Shown here one piece after another: positions 12,565-20,216 of a DNA stretch of 22,251 bases. The stretch is from a virus. The translations under genes were made by a program, and so were the position numbers. The notes below the pieces were generated by a model that saw nothing but the letters and a program-made list of their open reading frames with translations, was not told the origin of the DNA and ran no database searches. Position 1 is the stretch's first letter. Each line of letters starts with the position of its first letter. The stretch covers positions 1 through 22,251 of IMG/VR virus record IMGVR_UViG_3300009428_002990; one strand, given 5' to 3'.

Positions 12565-15254
12565 TTATGAAGGATTTTTTCAACTAAACTGTTGACGATA
12601 CTATCTTCATTATAATAGGGGGCTCTCTTGTCGGTATATGCACTATCAATCTTAAATCTATTTCTATTCCATTTTTTATATGAGTATGCGGAATCCTCAC
12701 TAACATTAGCACCATTGGTTTGGTGTCTGTTGGTGGGATTGATTCGTACTGTCATCATCGACAAGCCTTCTTGGTGTGGAGCCGTTGGACTATTGACAGT
12801 CTCTTTGACTGCGTCCTCATCCTCATCCTCACGCCTTCTTTGTACTGGCTTAGATCCTCCTAGAGCCACGTTGCCTTGAGCCATAGATGATATTTCATCT
12901 AACTCAACTTGCTCTGCTAGAATCGACTTAATCATCTCTTGGATGATATTAACAGATTCATTCACTTCTCCAGAGCCAAAAATAGCACGAAGATATTGTT
13001 CGACATTTGAAGCGCCAACAAAATCTTTTAGAAGTGAGTCAACAGGAAGATTATATACTTTCTTCAAATCTAATAAGAGTCGAAGATCAGTAGCACTATA
13101 ATTTTCTTTATCAAGATTAATCGGGGTAGATTTCATGAACTTGGCAATTTTTGTTTTATTTACTTTAGATAAAGAATTAATTAAATCACTTTTTGATGGA
13201 TTTGCAGGAAGTTTCTTTCTTGCTCTTGACGATACAAGTCCTTTTGCTAGTTCAAGTGCTTTGTATTCAACATCCGCTTGTATAGATTTGATGATCATTT
13301 CAGAACCCTTGATCAACTCTGCCAAACTTTCAGAATATTCCGGAGAATGTTTAAATGCAGGAGAAAACAGTACTTGTACATTTGGTTCTTCCTCATACAT
13401 ACTAAATCTAGCCATCGAGCCAGAATCACCTTTCTCTTTCTCTGACATCCCAAGGTATAACTTGTCATAGTCTTCTTCAAAGAAATCAAAATCAGAATAA
13501 TATGTTCTCTCGCTAGCAGGTTTCATTATCTCAGACAAAGCCATTATAGGAGAAGGACTAGGGCTGGAACTTTCAACTAGTCTAATATTTCCAGATTTCC
13601 CACCTAACAAGGTTCTCCAAAGTTCAATTGACTTTTCATATGATATTTCAGTTCTTGAGAATGGCAAGAATCTCTTCGAGCCTTTAGGGGAAGATACAAA
13701 AATTAAAACTTCATCAGCAATTCCTGCAAAATGTTCCGCCATCTGTAAGTGCCCATTATGTGGGGGTTTGAACGAGCCGGGCATAATAGCAACTGTCTTT
13801 GTTCCTCGGGACTGTACGGTGGTTTGTTCTGCATCTTCATCACCAATTTCTTTCGGAGCCAAGTCTTGCATTTCAGAAGACTCATTAACAGCACCGGGCT
13901 TCTTTGCCATTGCCTGTGCCAAGTTACTTCCCATACCATCACGAATAAAATCTCCTGTAATCTTAATTGGCTTATCTACGCCAAAGATTTTTGAAGATCT
14001 CATCACGATTCCTTCATGACTAGTTAGTGCTTCATTACCGACTTTAGACTTGTTGACTAAAGTTACCAACACTGCTCTGCCTAAAAGTCTTGTAGCGTGA
14101 TAAAATATTGCTCCTGAACAGAATTTATAATAGTCGTCTTCTGTCAATTCAGGGTGAACAGTTTCATCTAACAGTTGTCTAACTGAATACTGCTCTTCTC
14201 CGGAGTCTGGAATGAGAGCGACATAATTTGCTTTACTAAAATAGGATCTCTTTTTCCCATCAGCAAAAGTATACTTTTCTACATACGATGGCTTTACAAT
14301 CTTAGAATCCTTTAACCAACTCTCTAGAGATTTTGCAACAGCGTTTTGATCGTCCAATTTTACCTCTATAACCTCTCCTAGGACACTAGTATAGTCAATG
14401 GGCACCTCTCCTTTTAAAGCGACAGTATCAAAGGGTGAGAGCGCTCTAAATGCTGCATTGGGGTTAGTTTCATTTAATATCTTAACCAATTCCACTAACG
14501 CTTGTTTTTGAGCACTAGACAAAACAACCTCTCTAGTTTTTCTAGTCTTCTTTCCTTCGGGAGAGAAGATTTCATTAACTCCGTGAAATGCAATGAAATT
14601 TTCGTCATACTTCACAGCATTGACTTGTCCGTTTGCCTTGCCCTCTTCGTGAACAATATCGTTGTTTAGGCATATGTTGGGGTTATCCCACATATTCAGT
14701 TCTCTTAAAACTTGCTCCATTCCAGAAGTATTTGATTTTAAAGCATTATTTAACATCGTCAAAGCAACTCCGCCATCACTAACAAAACCATGTCCGCTAG
14801 TAATGCTCTTGATGATTACTTCTTTCTTCTTTTTACTATGCGTAATGTTAAGTTTCTTCCCAACAACAATTTTATTTAAACTAATTCCCATTGCAACTAA
14901 CTTGTGCAAAGGAATGGTTATCTCTTCGTCTGTGTCAAGTGATTGGAGTATAGCCTTTTCAAATCTTTCTTTGAGACGATTAATGGTGATGCCTTCTCTA
15001 TCAATTGGGGCTCTAGACATTCTGTCGATTGCGAACTCTTTCTCTCCCAAAGGATTTTGAACAAGCCGAATCGGTCCATTAATCCCATCAATTTTAATTG
15101 ACGGGGTGAACTGTTCAATATATTGCTGCGGTTTCCCTTCTTCTCCGCCTCTTCCGGTAAAAAACTCTAATAAGTCTTTTCCATTTCTGACGTAGTCTAA
15201 GTCAAAAGGATGCCACATGTGCCCAACCGGTCCTTCAGTAAGTAATTTCTTCAT
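12546..15254 (-). CDS. Two-domain enzyme: ligase-like domain fused to HxGH nucleotidyltransferase
   Basis: A 902-residue protein. It starts MKKLLTEGPVGHMWHPFDLD, an opening I recall from a marine phage family. KIDGING (54-60) resembles the nucleotidylated-lysine motif I of DNA/RNA ligases, EGIVMRS (414-420) resembles motif IV and KITGDF (431-436) motif V, so the first 450 residues look like a covalent nucleotidyltransferase. Residues 486-760 form a second domain with GSFKPPHNGH (493-502) and YSATDLR (719-725), the HxGH and ISSTxxR signatures of adenylyl/cytidylyltransferases. A C-terminal tail (770-902) holds a tag (NIIQEMIKSILAEQ), an acidic-arginine string and ELDEISSMAQGN. Two nucleotide-transfer domains in one chain suggest RNA/DNA end or sugar-nucleotide chemistry; the substrate is unknown. 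The ligase distance K54-E414 is long, so that domain is less certain. Confidence 0.82.
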   Translation of the reverse strand: MKKLLTEGPVGHMWHPFDLDYVRNGKDLLEFFTGRGGEEGKPQQYIEQFTPSIKIDGINGPIRLVQNPLGEKEFAIDRMSRAPIDREGITINRLKERFEKAILQSLDTDEEITIPLHKLVAMGISLNKIVVGKKLNITHSKKKKEVIIKSITSGHGFVSDGGVALTMLNNALKSNTSGMEQVLRELNMWDNPNICLNNDIVHEEGKANGQVNAVKYDENFIAFHGVNEIFSPEGKKTRKTREVVLSSAQKQALVELVKILNETNPNAAFRALSPFDTVALKGEVPIDYTSVLGEVIEVKLDDQNAVAKSLESWLKDSKIVKPSYVEKYTFADGKKRSYFSKANYVALIPDSGEEQYSVRQLLDETVHPELTEDDYYKFCSGAIFYHATRLLGRAVLVTLVNKSKVGNEALTSHEGIVMRSSKIFGVDKPIKITGDFIRDGMGSNLAQAMAKKPGAVNESSEMQDLAPKEIGDEDAEQTTVQSRGTKTVAIMPGSFKPPHNGHLQMAEHFAGIADEVLIFVSSPKGSKRFLPFSRTEISYEKSIELWRTLLGGKSGNIRLVESSSPSPSPIMALSEIMKPASERTYYSDFDFFEEDYDKLYLGMSEKEKGDSGSMARFSMYEEEPNVQVLFSPAFKHSPEYSESLAELIKGSEMIIKSIQADVEYKALELAKGLVSSRARKKLPANPSKSDLINSLSKVNKTKIAKFMKSTPINLDKENYSATDLRLLLDLKKVYNLPVDSLLKDFVGASNVEQYLRAIFGSGEVNESVNIIQEMIKSILAEQVELDEISSMAQGNVALGGSKPVQRRREDEDEDAVKETVNSPTAPHQEGLSMMTVRINPTNRHQTNGANVSEDSAYSYKKWNRNRFKIDSAYTDKRAPYYNEDSIVNSLVEKILHNLIRLN

Positions 15255-15265
15255 ACTATATTTCC

Positions 15266-16099
15266 TTATTTTAACTTTAATACTTCTTCCATCAAATTAC
15301 GGACTGCTCTTCTAAAAGATTCGTTCTTAGAATTTTTCTTCTTATCATCTTTTGCAGCGGCTTTCATAGATTCGTCTGTGTTACCATCACCATCTATATC
15401 GAGAAAGTCTGGCTTCTCCTCCTTCTTTTCTTCATGCATATGAGTCCCATGCTTCTTGCCACACTCTGGACATTCTTCATCTTCTTTGCCGTCACGATTG
15501 GCAGAACAAGATGACTCTTCTAAAGTCTCTTCTTCTTCTTCTTCTTCGCTTCGGTTATACTCTCCCTCTCCAAGGTTGAATCTTTCCATCAACAAACGAT
15601 TAAGTTCGTTATTTTTCCATTTATGAATTTTCATTGTAGTATTTCTCCTTTTAAATGAATTTCGACGATGAATTGACTCCATCATTTGTTTTTTATATCC
15701 GTCTTCCCAATCTCGGAAACACATATTACCTTGTAAATAGGCTTCTTTCTCCATATTTCGTAAATGCTCATCATTCTGTGCATATCCTTCTCCGACATTA
15801 CCCATCTCGTCAAATTCACCTCTGAGGTTCTGCCCATGGTGAATGAACTCATGAGCAATAGAACGGAGTATATCTTTAGGGTGCCTATTCGTCACGTAGA
15901 CAGTGATTACTTTATTTTGGGGATCGTAGTAGGCAGTCTTTCCTAGAGTGCTCTGAGCGTTATCCTGATCATCCTGAAGGGTGATTGCAGGCATAGATTG
16001 GAACCCTACCTTTTCTTGAATGGCAGAAGCCAAGTCATCTACTAGAAGACTTAATTCGCCAATCTCCATATCAGAGTTGTTACTAACTTCGCAGTTCAT
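15266..16099 (-). CDS. Metallopeptidase fused to a tagged zinc/DxDxDG virion-type module
   Basis: A 277-residue protein with two unlike halves. Residues 1-140 are a zinc peptidase-like domain with HEFIHHGQ (H83, E84, H87) and a downstream NMEKEAY (115-121) whose glutamates can give the third ligand. Residues 156-277 begin MKIHKWKNNELNRLLMERF, a typical stand-alone N-terminal tag, then an acidic run, a CPECGKKHGTHMH zinc-finger-like site, KPDFLDIDGDGNTDESMK (a DxDxDG calcium-loop pattern I recall from marine phages) and a C-terminal helix. ATG at 16099 has GAGGG eight bases ahead inside the end of the upstream gene; the longer frame from 16114 begins with TTG. A strong internal ribosome site at 15634 may release the second half alone. 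Confidence 0.82.
   Translation of the reverse strand: MNCEVSNNSDMEIGELSLLVDDLASAIQEKVGFQSMPAITLQDDQDNAQSTLGKTAYYDPQNKVITVYVTNRHPKDILRSIAHEFIHHGQNLRGEFDEMGNVGEGYAQNDEHLRNMEKEAYLQGNMCFRDWEDGYKKQMMESIHRRNSFKRRNTTMKIHKWKNNELNRLLMERFNLGEGEYNRSEEEEEEETLEESSCSANRDGKEDEECPECGKKHGTHMHEEKKEEKPDFLDIDGDGNTDESMKAAAKDDKKKNSKNESFRRAVRNLMEEVLKLK
15632..15652 (-). promoter_or_regulatory. Internal ribosome-binding site and in-frame ATG
   Basis: Minus strand AAAAGGAGA about nine bases before an in-frame ATG (15634). The ATG starts the tag MKIHKWKNNELNRLLMERF. Translation from here would give a 122-residue protein (15266-15634) without the peptidase half. The same DNA codes KRRNTT in the long frame. Confidence 0.6.
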
Positions 16100-17936
16100 A
16101 CATAATTCCCTCAAGCATAACCACAGAGTAATGATTGATATAACTAGTTTCCATAGATTCTATAGACTCATTAACAGATTTATCTTTTTTAGGATTTGAT
16201 TTACTAAACTTAGCCAATAATTTAACTTTTTGTGTCATTCCGATTCTTTCCAACTCTTTTGTAAGATATCTTCGAAGTACTTTTAGTAATCTTTGTTGAA
16301 CCTTTGCTCCTTCTGGAGACTTCAGATCATATCCAGCAGCCTTTAACTTTGGTCCAATGATTTGAGAGATATTTACAATCCCAGATCTAATTTTTGGAAC
16401 CATCTTGATCATTTGCTCTTTTGACTTTGATGGAGCGTCTTTTTTGGCATCATCCAGAGTGGAGGATTTAAATCTTCCTTCTCCCGAGCCAGTAAATTGT
16501 TTTTTAGAATATGCGAGCGCATACTCTTTTGACTTTTCTTTTTCTTCGTCATCTAGCCCAGCATATAAACGTTCCATTGTTTTGACAGCCGTAATATCAT
16601 CATACCTAGAAGCGAGTGTTGCAAAATCGCCCTTTTCAGCATAATTTTTGAGTCTAAATAGGAATTTTTGTATTGCTTTTTTCTTTTTCTTCGGATCATC
16701 ATCATACTTTTTATTTTTAGCAACTTTTTGAAGAGCAACCTGAAGATTTGTTTTAAATCTCTTTAAGTCAGTTTGTGACTCCAATAGCATCCCATTAGAA
16801 TTAGATAGAAGCATAGTTCCAACAGTTTCTATCAGTTGTCTTCTTAAAGACTCACTGATGTCGATACCAGATCCTTTCAACTGAGCCTCGATGTCTCCAA
16901 GAATGGCAGCAAGCGCACTGGTATTTTTAGATATGATTCTACCTTGATCGCCCTCTTTGTCTGTCTGTCTATAATAGTAGGTACCTTTCTTTTTTGCAAG
17001 ATCGGGAAATAACTTTGAAATTCTAGATTGTAAACTTCCTTTCCCCTTTCTAATAGAGATGGTGCCTCCGCCCTCTTCTTCTCCTGCCTCTTCTTCTGCT
17101 TCTTCTGCAGACTCTGGTGGATCTGGCATAGCAGCCTCCAATTCATCTTCAACTGCTCCAGCAGCCGTCTCTTGCTCCGCTGGGGACTTATCTCCAACAC
17201 CGTTGATGAAGTCATAAACTTTTTCCCACATTTTTGCATTAGAAGCAAACGCAAACTTATAAGAATCAAAGATTGAACCAAGAATTCCTTTCGCTTTTGG
17301 GCTTTCTAATTCTTTACCTAGGCTTTCAGTGTCCTTTTTAACATTACCGGAAGGCTTTGCAGGAGCACTTCCACCGCCACCGCCTTTTTTGTTCCCTTCC
17401 TCGTCATATACCTTAGAATAATCATTCCCAAGTGCAAATCTTAAATAACCTACTGCTTCGACTTCATCTCTGTCATCGAAAACTTGCTTATTTGATAAAA
17501 CAAAATCAGCAACCTCACGAGGGTTGGATATCCCCTTCTTCTTTACAATAGCCACCGCTTCGTCAGATAAAGTCTTGGGAAACTGTTTGGGATCATTAGA
17601 ATTTTGCTTTTTATTGTTCTTTTTTGGGTTACCACCGCCATCATCTGGCTCTTGTTCCAACTCAGCAGTCACATTTCCTGTACCAGTGCCCTGTGTATTA
17701 GCAATTCTGGTTCTTGGGGGCTGAACAGTAGCAGTTTGTTCCATTAGTTGCCCAAGGAAGTTGTTGTACTTGTCTTGAGGCTCGATACCCTCTGTTAACA
17801 TGTCATCATTCTCGTATGAGAGCATCTCAGTCACAAATCCACGAAAAGCAGACTCTCCTAGTGATTCTTTAGCCGTTTTTATCATTGCCGCTCTAGCAAA
17901 CTCTTCTTTTACAATTTGTTTTTGAAATTTATTCAT
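16083..17936 (-). CDS. Large low-complexity tagged protein, probable virion or scaffold component
   Basis: A 617-residue protein without a recognised domain. It begins MNKFQKQIVKEEFARAA, a tag like those at 5719-6275, with LTEG at 47-50. Disordered linkers (82-118 and 180-205, Gly/Lys/Pro-rich; 262-291, Glu-rich) separate helical modules at 119-178, 206-250 and 292-575. The C-terminal helical region (507-575) ends with basic helices (LLKVLRRYLTKELERIGM). The last 30 residues contain a second tag-like string (VNESIESMETSYINHYSVVM). ATG at 17936 follows GAGGGT. It overlaps the next gene by 17 bp, carrying its ribosome site. Bead-on-string layout and the tag suggest an internal head or scaffold protein. 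No enzyme motif is seen. Confidence 0.76.
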   Translation of the reverse strand: MNKFQKQIVKEEFARAAMIKTAKESLGESAFRGFVTEMLSYENDDMLTEGIEPQDKYNNFLGQLMEQTATVQPPRTRIANTQGTGTGNVTAELEQEPDDGGGNPKKNNKKQNSNDPKQFPKTLSDEAVAIVKKKGISNPREVADFVLSNKQVFDDRDEVEAVGYLRFALGNDYSKVYDEEGNKKGGGGGSAPAKPSGNVKKDTESLGKELESPKAKGILGSIFDSYKFAFASNAKMWEKVYDFINGVGDKSPAEQETAAGAVEDELEAAMPDPPESAEEAEEEAGEEEGGGTISIRKGKGSLQSRISKLFPDLAKKKGTYYYRQTDKEGDQGRIISKNTSALAAILGDIEAQLKGSGIDISESLRRQLIETVGTMLLSNSNGMLLESQTDLKRFKTNLQVALQKVAKNKKYDDDPKKKKKAIQKFLFRLKNYAEKGDFATLASRYDDITAVKTMERLYAGLDDEEKEKSKEYALAYSKKQFTGSGEGRFKSSTLDDAKKDAPSKSKEQMIKMVPKIRSGIVNISQIIGPKLKAAGYDLKSPEGAKVQQRLLKVLRRYLTKELERIGMTQKVKLLAKFSKSNPKKDKSVNESIESMETSYINHYSVVMLEGIMYELRS

Positions 17937-17945
17937 TTTTTACCC

Positions 17946-18281
17946 TCAGTTTATGAATTTGTTGCAATTATTGCCGTAGTGTATGAACTCTACTATGTTA
18001 CCATCCGGATCTGAGAGGTATACACCAGTAGTTCCGTCTCTATGGTTTACTTCTAAGTCTGATTTTGGTAAATCAGTAACCTCATCACACAATATAGCGA
18101 TATGAGGCTTGGAAGAAGAGAACTTCTTATCAAGCAACGCAATATTAGTGTTTTGAACTTTAATCCGAACATAATTTTCTTGTTTATGCGTAACTAATCC
18201 TCCAAGTGTCTTTACATACCACTCTTCAGAAGAACTTAAGTCTTCAACTAATATAGCAATGTGATCGATAATAGAACTCAC
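17946..18281 (-). CDS. VOC-superfamily (glyoxalase-like) protein
   Basis: A 111-residue single-chain VOC protein made of two beta-alpha-beta-beta-beta modules. H7 (DHIAI), H60 (KPHIAI) and E98 (GNIVEFIHY) stand where the metal ligands of glyoxalase I and fosfomycin/bleomycin resistance proteins lie, and DPDGNIVEF is the family signature. Such dimeric proteins isomerise or detoxify small molecules. The start is GTG at 18281 with AAGGAG nine bases ahead; no better start exists. It lies 9 bp before the 617-aa gene, in the same unit. Substrate and use to the phage unknown. Confidence 0.87.
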   Translation of the reverse strand: MSSIIDHIAILVEDLSSSEEWYVKTLGGLVTHKQENYVRIKVQNTNIALLDKKFSSSKPHIAILCDEVTDLPKSDLEVNHRDGTTGVYLSDPDGNIVEFIHYGNNCNKFIN

Positions 18282-18305
18282 TTACCACAACTCCTTGTTT
18301 CTTTA

Positions 18306-18542
18306 TTAAGTAGTATTTTGGCTTTCTATTTTGACATTTAATGCTAAAATATTCAATATTTCGTTTGTTCCTGCCTCGGTTACCCTTAGCATGGCAACTT
18401 TTCTAGAACTTTTGTAATAATTATCTTGATATATCCACTTTTCTAGAATCAATCCTATCCTTTTATGTCTATCTTTTGAAATATCAGCCCAAGATATCAA
18501 ATCACCTACTTTTAATCTAGAATAGTTGTTTTCCCCAAGCAT
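18306..18542 (-). CDS. Small SH3-like/KOW-type protein
   Basis: A 78-residue beta-rich protein. KVGDLISWADIS (11-22), RIGLILEKWIY (28-38) and RKVAMLRV (47-54) follow the pattern of small phage proteins with an SH3-like barrel (G-D-L-V-x-W, then G-I-V/L). The second such protein is at 20613. ATG at 18542 lies six bases after the stop of the upstream gene and has no good ribosome site, so it may depend on coupling. It probably binds protein or nucleic acid; this is inferred from fold pattern only. Confidence 0.62.
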   Translation of the reverse strand: MLGENNYSRLKVGDLISWADISKDRHKRIGLILEKWIYQDNYYKSSRKVAMLRVTEAGTNEILNILALNVKIESQNTT

Positions 18543-18548
18543 ATTTTA

Positions 18549-19382
18549 TCAAAGATCTGTCTGAGTTGCTTGTTGTTTGCTATTTTTGAGGGCTTTGTCT
18601 TGTTCTACATCTTTCTCTTCTTGCTCTGCAGCAGTTTCTTCTTGACTAGACTTGAACTCATCAAACTCATCCCTAAGTGCTTGAATCTGATTAAGTTTTT
18701 CTTGTATTTCTTCAGGAGTCAAGTCCATATCTTGTAATCCTTTTACAAACTCAGCAGTCCCTTCTGGATCATCAATACTATCAATCAACTTATCAATGTC
18801 TGGTATCTTTTTTAAAAAATCTTCTAGTCCAGCCTTTTCAAAATTGTCTGCCAGTTCTTTAAATTTTTCCAACTGCTCTTCATTCTCTACAGTCTTCTTT
18901 GCATCATCAGACATAGACTGTGATATCGCACCAAAAGCCGATGCTAGTTTGTTAAGATTTTGTGAAGTTACTTCACTTGTAGTTTCGTTAACAAATTTTC
19001 TCCAATTTTCCATTAGTAGCCCTTCTCCTAGACTAAGATATGGATTATTTTCCATGAAAAAATCTCTGATTATTATTAATGAATCATTTTCTAGTTTAGG
19101 ATCTTCGATTCCCGGAATATTCAAGTTTTCTAAGTCTTCAATTACTTTTTTGACTTGTTTCGCTGGGCTTAATCCGTCGTATCTTGGATTAGAAAGCCAA
19201 AGATGCCCATCAATCATAAGCCCAGAAGCCTTATGGGTTATTGTGTATCCTTTTCCAGTCTTATGAGCAAAGAAATGTTCAGTATTAGTCCCTCTGGACG
19301 GCTTCACGTCTTTGTCTCCGGTTTGTGTCGAGATTCTCGCCTCGTTGGAAAACTTTCTCCAATTTTCAAATAATATTTTCAT
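18549..19382 (-). CDS. Double-tag protein: two ENWRKFxNE modules in one frame
   Basis: A 277-residue protein with the motif ENWRKF-x-NE twice: at 6-14 after MKILF, and at 125-133 after LLM. The first half (residues 15-110) is a small domain with HFFAHKTGKGYTITHKAS and HLWLSNPRYDGLSPAK. The second half is acidic, helical and probably coiled (GLEDFLKKIPDIDKLIDSID, then LTPEEIQEKLNQIQAL) with a Gln/Glu-rich tail. The layout looks like two tagged genes joined in frame, and a strong ribosome site precedes the second tag (19013). ATG at 19382 lies 3 bp after the interrupted gene upstream, whose end carries the AGAGGG. I recall the tag from marine phages as an N-terminal sequence. Virion role inferred. 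Confidence 0.74.
   Translation of the reverse strand: MKILFENWRKFSNEARISTQTGDKDVKPSRGTNTEHFFAHKTGKGYTITHKASGLMIDGHLWLSNPRYDGLSPAKQVKKVIEDLENLNIPGIEDPKLENDSLIIIRDFFMENNPYLSLGEGLLMENWRKFVNETTSEVTSQNLNKLASAFGAISQSMSDDAKKTVENEEQLEKFKELADNFEKAGLEDFLKKIPDIDKLIDSIDDPEGTAEFVKGLQDMDLTPEEIQEKLNQIQALRDEFDEFKSSQEETAAEQEEKDVEQDKALKNSKQQATQTDL
18997..19010 (-). repeat. 14-bp direct repeat coding the ENWRK tag
   Basis: GAAAATTGGAGAAA occurs identically on the minus strand here and at 19354-19367, both coding ENWRK. Beyond it the two copies differ at silent and replacement sites, so the tag is old or under selection rather than freshly copied. Confidence 0.8.
19011..19029 (-). promoter_or_regulatory. Internal ribosome-binding site ahead of the second tag
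   Basis: Minus strand AGGAGAAGGG, six bases, then in-frame ATG at 19013, which starts MENWRKFVNE. Translation from here would yield a 154-residue tagged protein (18549-19013). Confidence 0.6.
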
Positions 19383-19385
19383 GAT

Positions 19386-19559
19386 TTATAACCCTCTGTA
19401 TATTTTATAGACTGCTTCTTGGAAATCCATCCCATCTTCGTACAACTTAACAACCCTCCGGGCTGCATTGTACGCTCAGTTACCACGAATTCCTGCTTCA
19501 TTAAACTTTTTTTCAAGTTTCTTAGTCATCTCTTCTTTTAAAATTTTATAATCTTTCAT
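19386..19559 (-). pseudogene. 57-codon gene interrupted by one in-frame TGA
   Basis: ATG at 19559 opens MKDYKILKEEMTKKLEKKF and runs to GIRGN, where TGA (19476-19478) interrupts. The same frame then continues AYNAARRVVKLYEDGMDF to a TAA at 19386, just 3 bp before the next gene. Without the TGA it would be a complete 57-residue gene in exactly the available gap. TGG (Trp) to TGA is the simplest change, and RGN-W-AYNAARR is a plausible sequence. TGA is used as a normal stop elsewhere (genes ending at 23, 7521, 8961), so the code is standard. It may be a nonsense mutation, a sequencing error or a read-through site. The upstream ribosome site (GAGAAG) is modest. Confidence 0.68.
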
Positions 19560-19624
19560 AATTGCTTCTCACTGTACAACATGGTGCATATTTCGGACAT
19601 TTTTAGTCTCTAAGTTTTGCTATT

Positions 19625-20110
19625 TTATCCTTTAAGATTGACAGTAAAAGAATTTTTACCATTTATATCTTTAAGAACGAGAGTTTCTCCATCATGAAGT
19701 TTCTTCATGTCTGATTTATTGATTACAATATCAATTTCGATGTCATGACTTGCCGTGTCAACCTTTCCATCTATAGATTCTTCCATTGTTTCATCATCAC
19801 CACCGATATAACCGTCTAGGTAATCATAAACTTTGGAAATATAATCTGATGCTTTCGTTATTTTAGCCTGAACCCAAGCAGGAAGGTTTTCTTCTCCCAT
19901 GTTAGACATTCTGTCGGATAGCGATTGCGAGTATCTAGCAGTCTTCTCTAGTTGTTGCGAAGCCATAGATACCTCATGATCCACCTCACCTGTTATAGTG
20001 ACGTTAGATGCTTCTGGTGCCTTTGTAATAGCATCTGTCATATCATTGCTTCCGCAATTATTTTCCATAAGCCATATAACTTCTTGCTTTGTTAATGTGT
20101 AGTTACTCAT
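19625..20110 (-). CDS. Protein with a helical module common in marine phages
   Basis: A 161-residue acidic protein. After an N-terminal tag-like part (YTLTKQEVIWLMENN, 4-18) comes a helical module, residues 45-102, with HEVSMASQQLEKTARYS, then ENLPAWVQAKITKASDYISK. I recall this pattern (a helix, then P-x-W-V-Q-x-K-I-T-x-A-x-D-Y) in several virion-associated proteins of marine T4-like phages. Residues 120-161 form a small beta region (ASHDIEIDIVINKSDMKKL). ATG at 20110 follows GGAG nine bases ahead. No enzyme motif. The module probably serves in virion assembly; function not established. Confidence 0.75.
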   Translation of the reverse strand: MSNYTLTKQEVIWLMENNCGSNDMTDAITKAPEASNVTITGEVDHEVSMASQQLEKTARYSQSLSDRMSNMGEENLPAWVQAKITKASDYISKVYDYLDGYIGGDDETMEESIDGKVDTASHDIEIDIVINKSDMKKLHDGETLVLKDINGKNSFTVNLKG

Positions 20111-20163
20111 TTCTATCTTCTCCTTTGGTAGATCGAGTCTTCATGTTCTTGCAGAACTGTATC

Positions 20164-20188
20164 ATTATAACCCCTTTAGGATTATAAC
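20164..20188 (-). promoter_or_regulatory. Two TATAAT boxes before the 161-aa gene
   Basis: The 106-bp gap 20111-20216 holds GTTATAAT twice on the minus strand (20181-20188 and 20164-20171), 17 bp apart. Neither has a good minus 35 partner and neither matches the repeated phage motif. A promoter for the 161-aa gene and the right-hand block is likely because this is the largest gap there. A late-promoter class is possible. Confidence 0.4.
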
Positions 20189-20216
20189 ACTCTTTAAATA
20201 GTAAAAATGAAGCAGA

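Noticed and set aside
14662-15060. 132-codon plus-strand open frame
   Set aside because: Antisense to the conserved N-terminal part of the 902-aa enzyme, hydrophobic by antisense bias.
18796-19266. 156-codon plus-strand open frame
   Set aside because: It is the antisense of the 277-aa gene, serine/phenylalanine-rich as expected for antisense of Lys/Glu codons, with no promoter or ribosome site.
19476-19478. TGA read as Trp through a changed genetic code, or as selenocysteine
   Set aside because: TGA ends other well-defined genes here, often within ATGA overlaps. The neighbouring residues suggest Trp, and no selenocysteine signal could be recognised.
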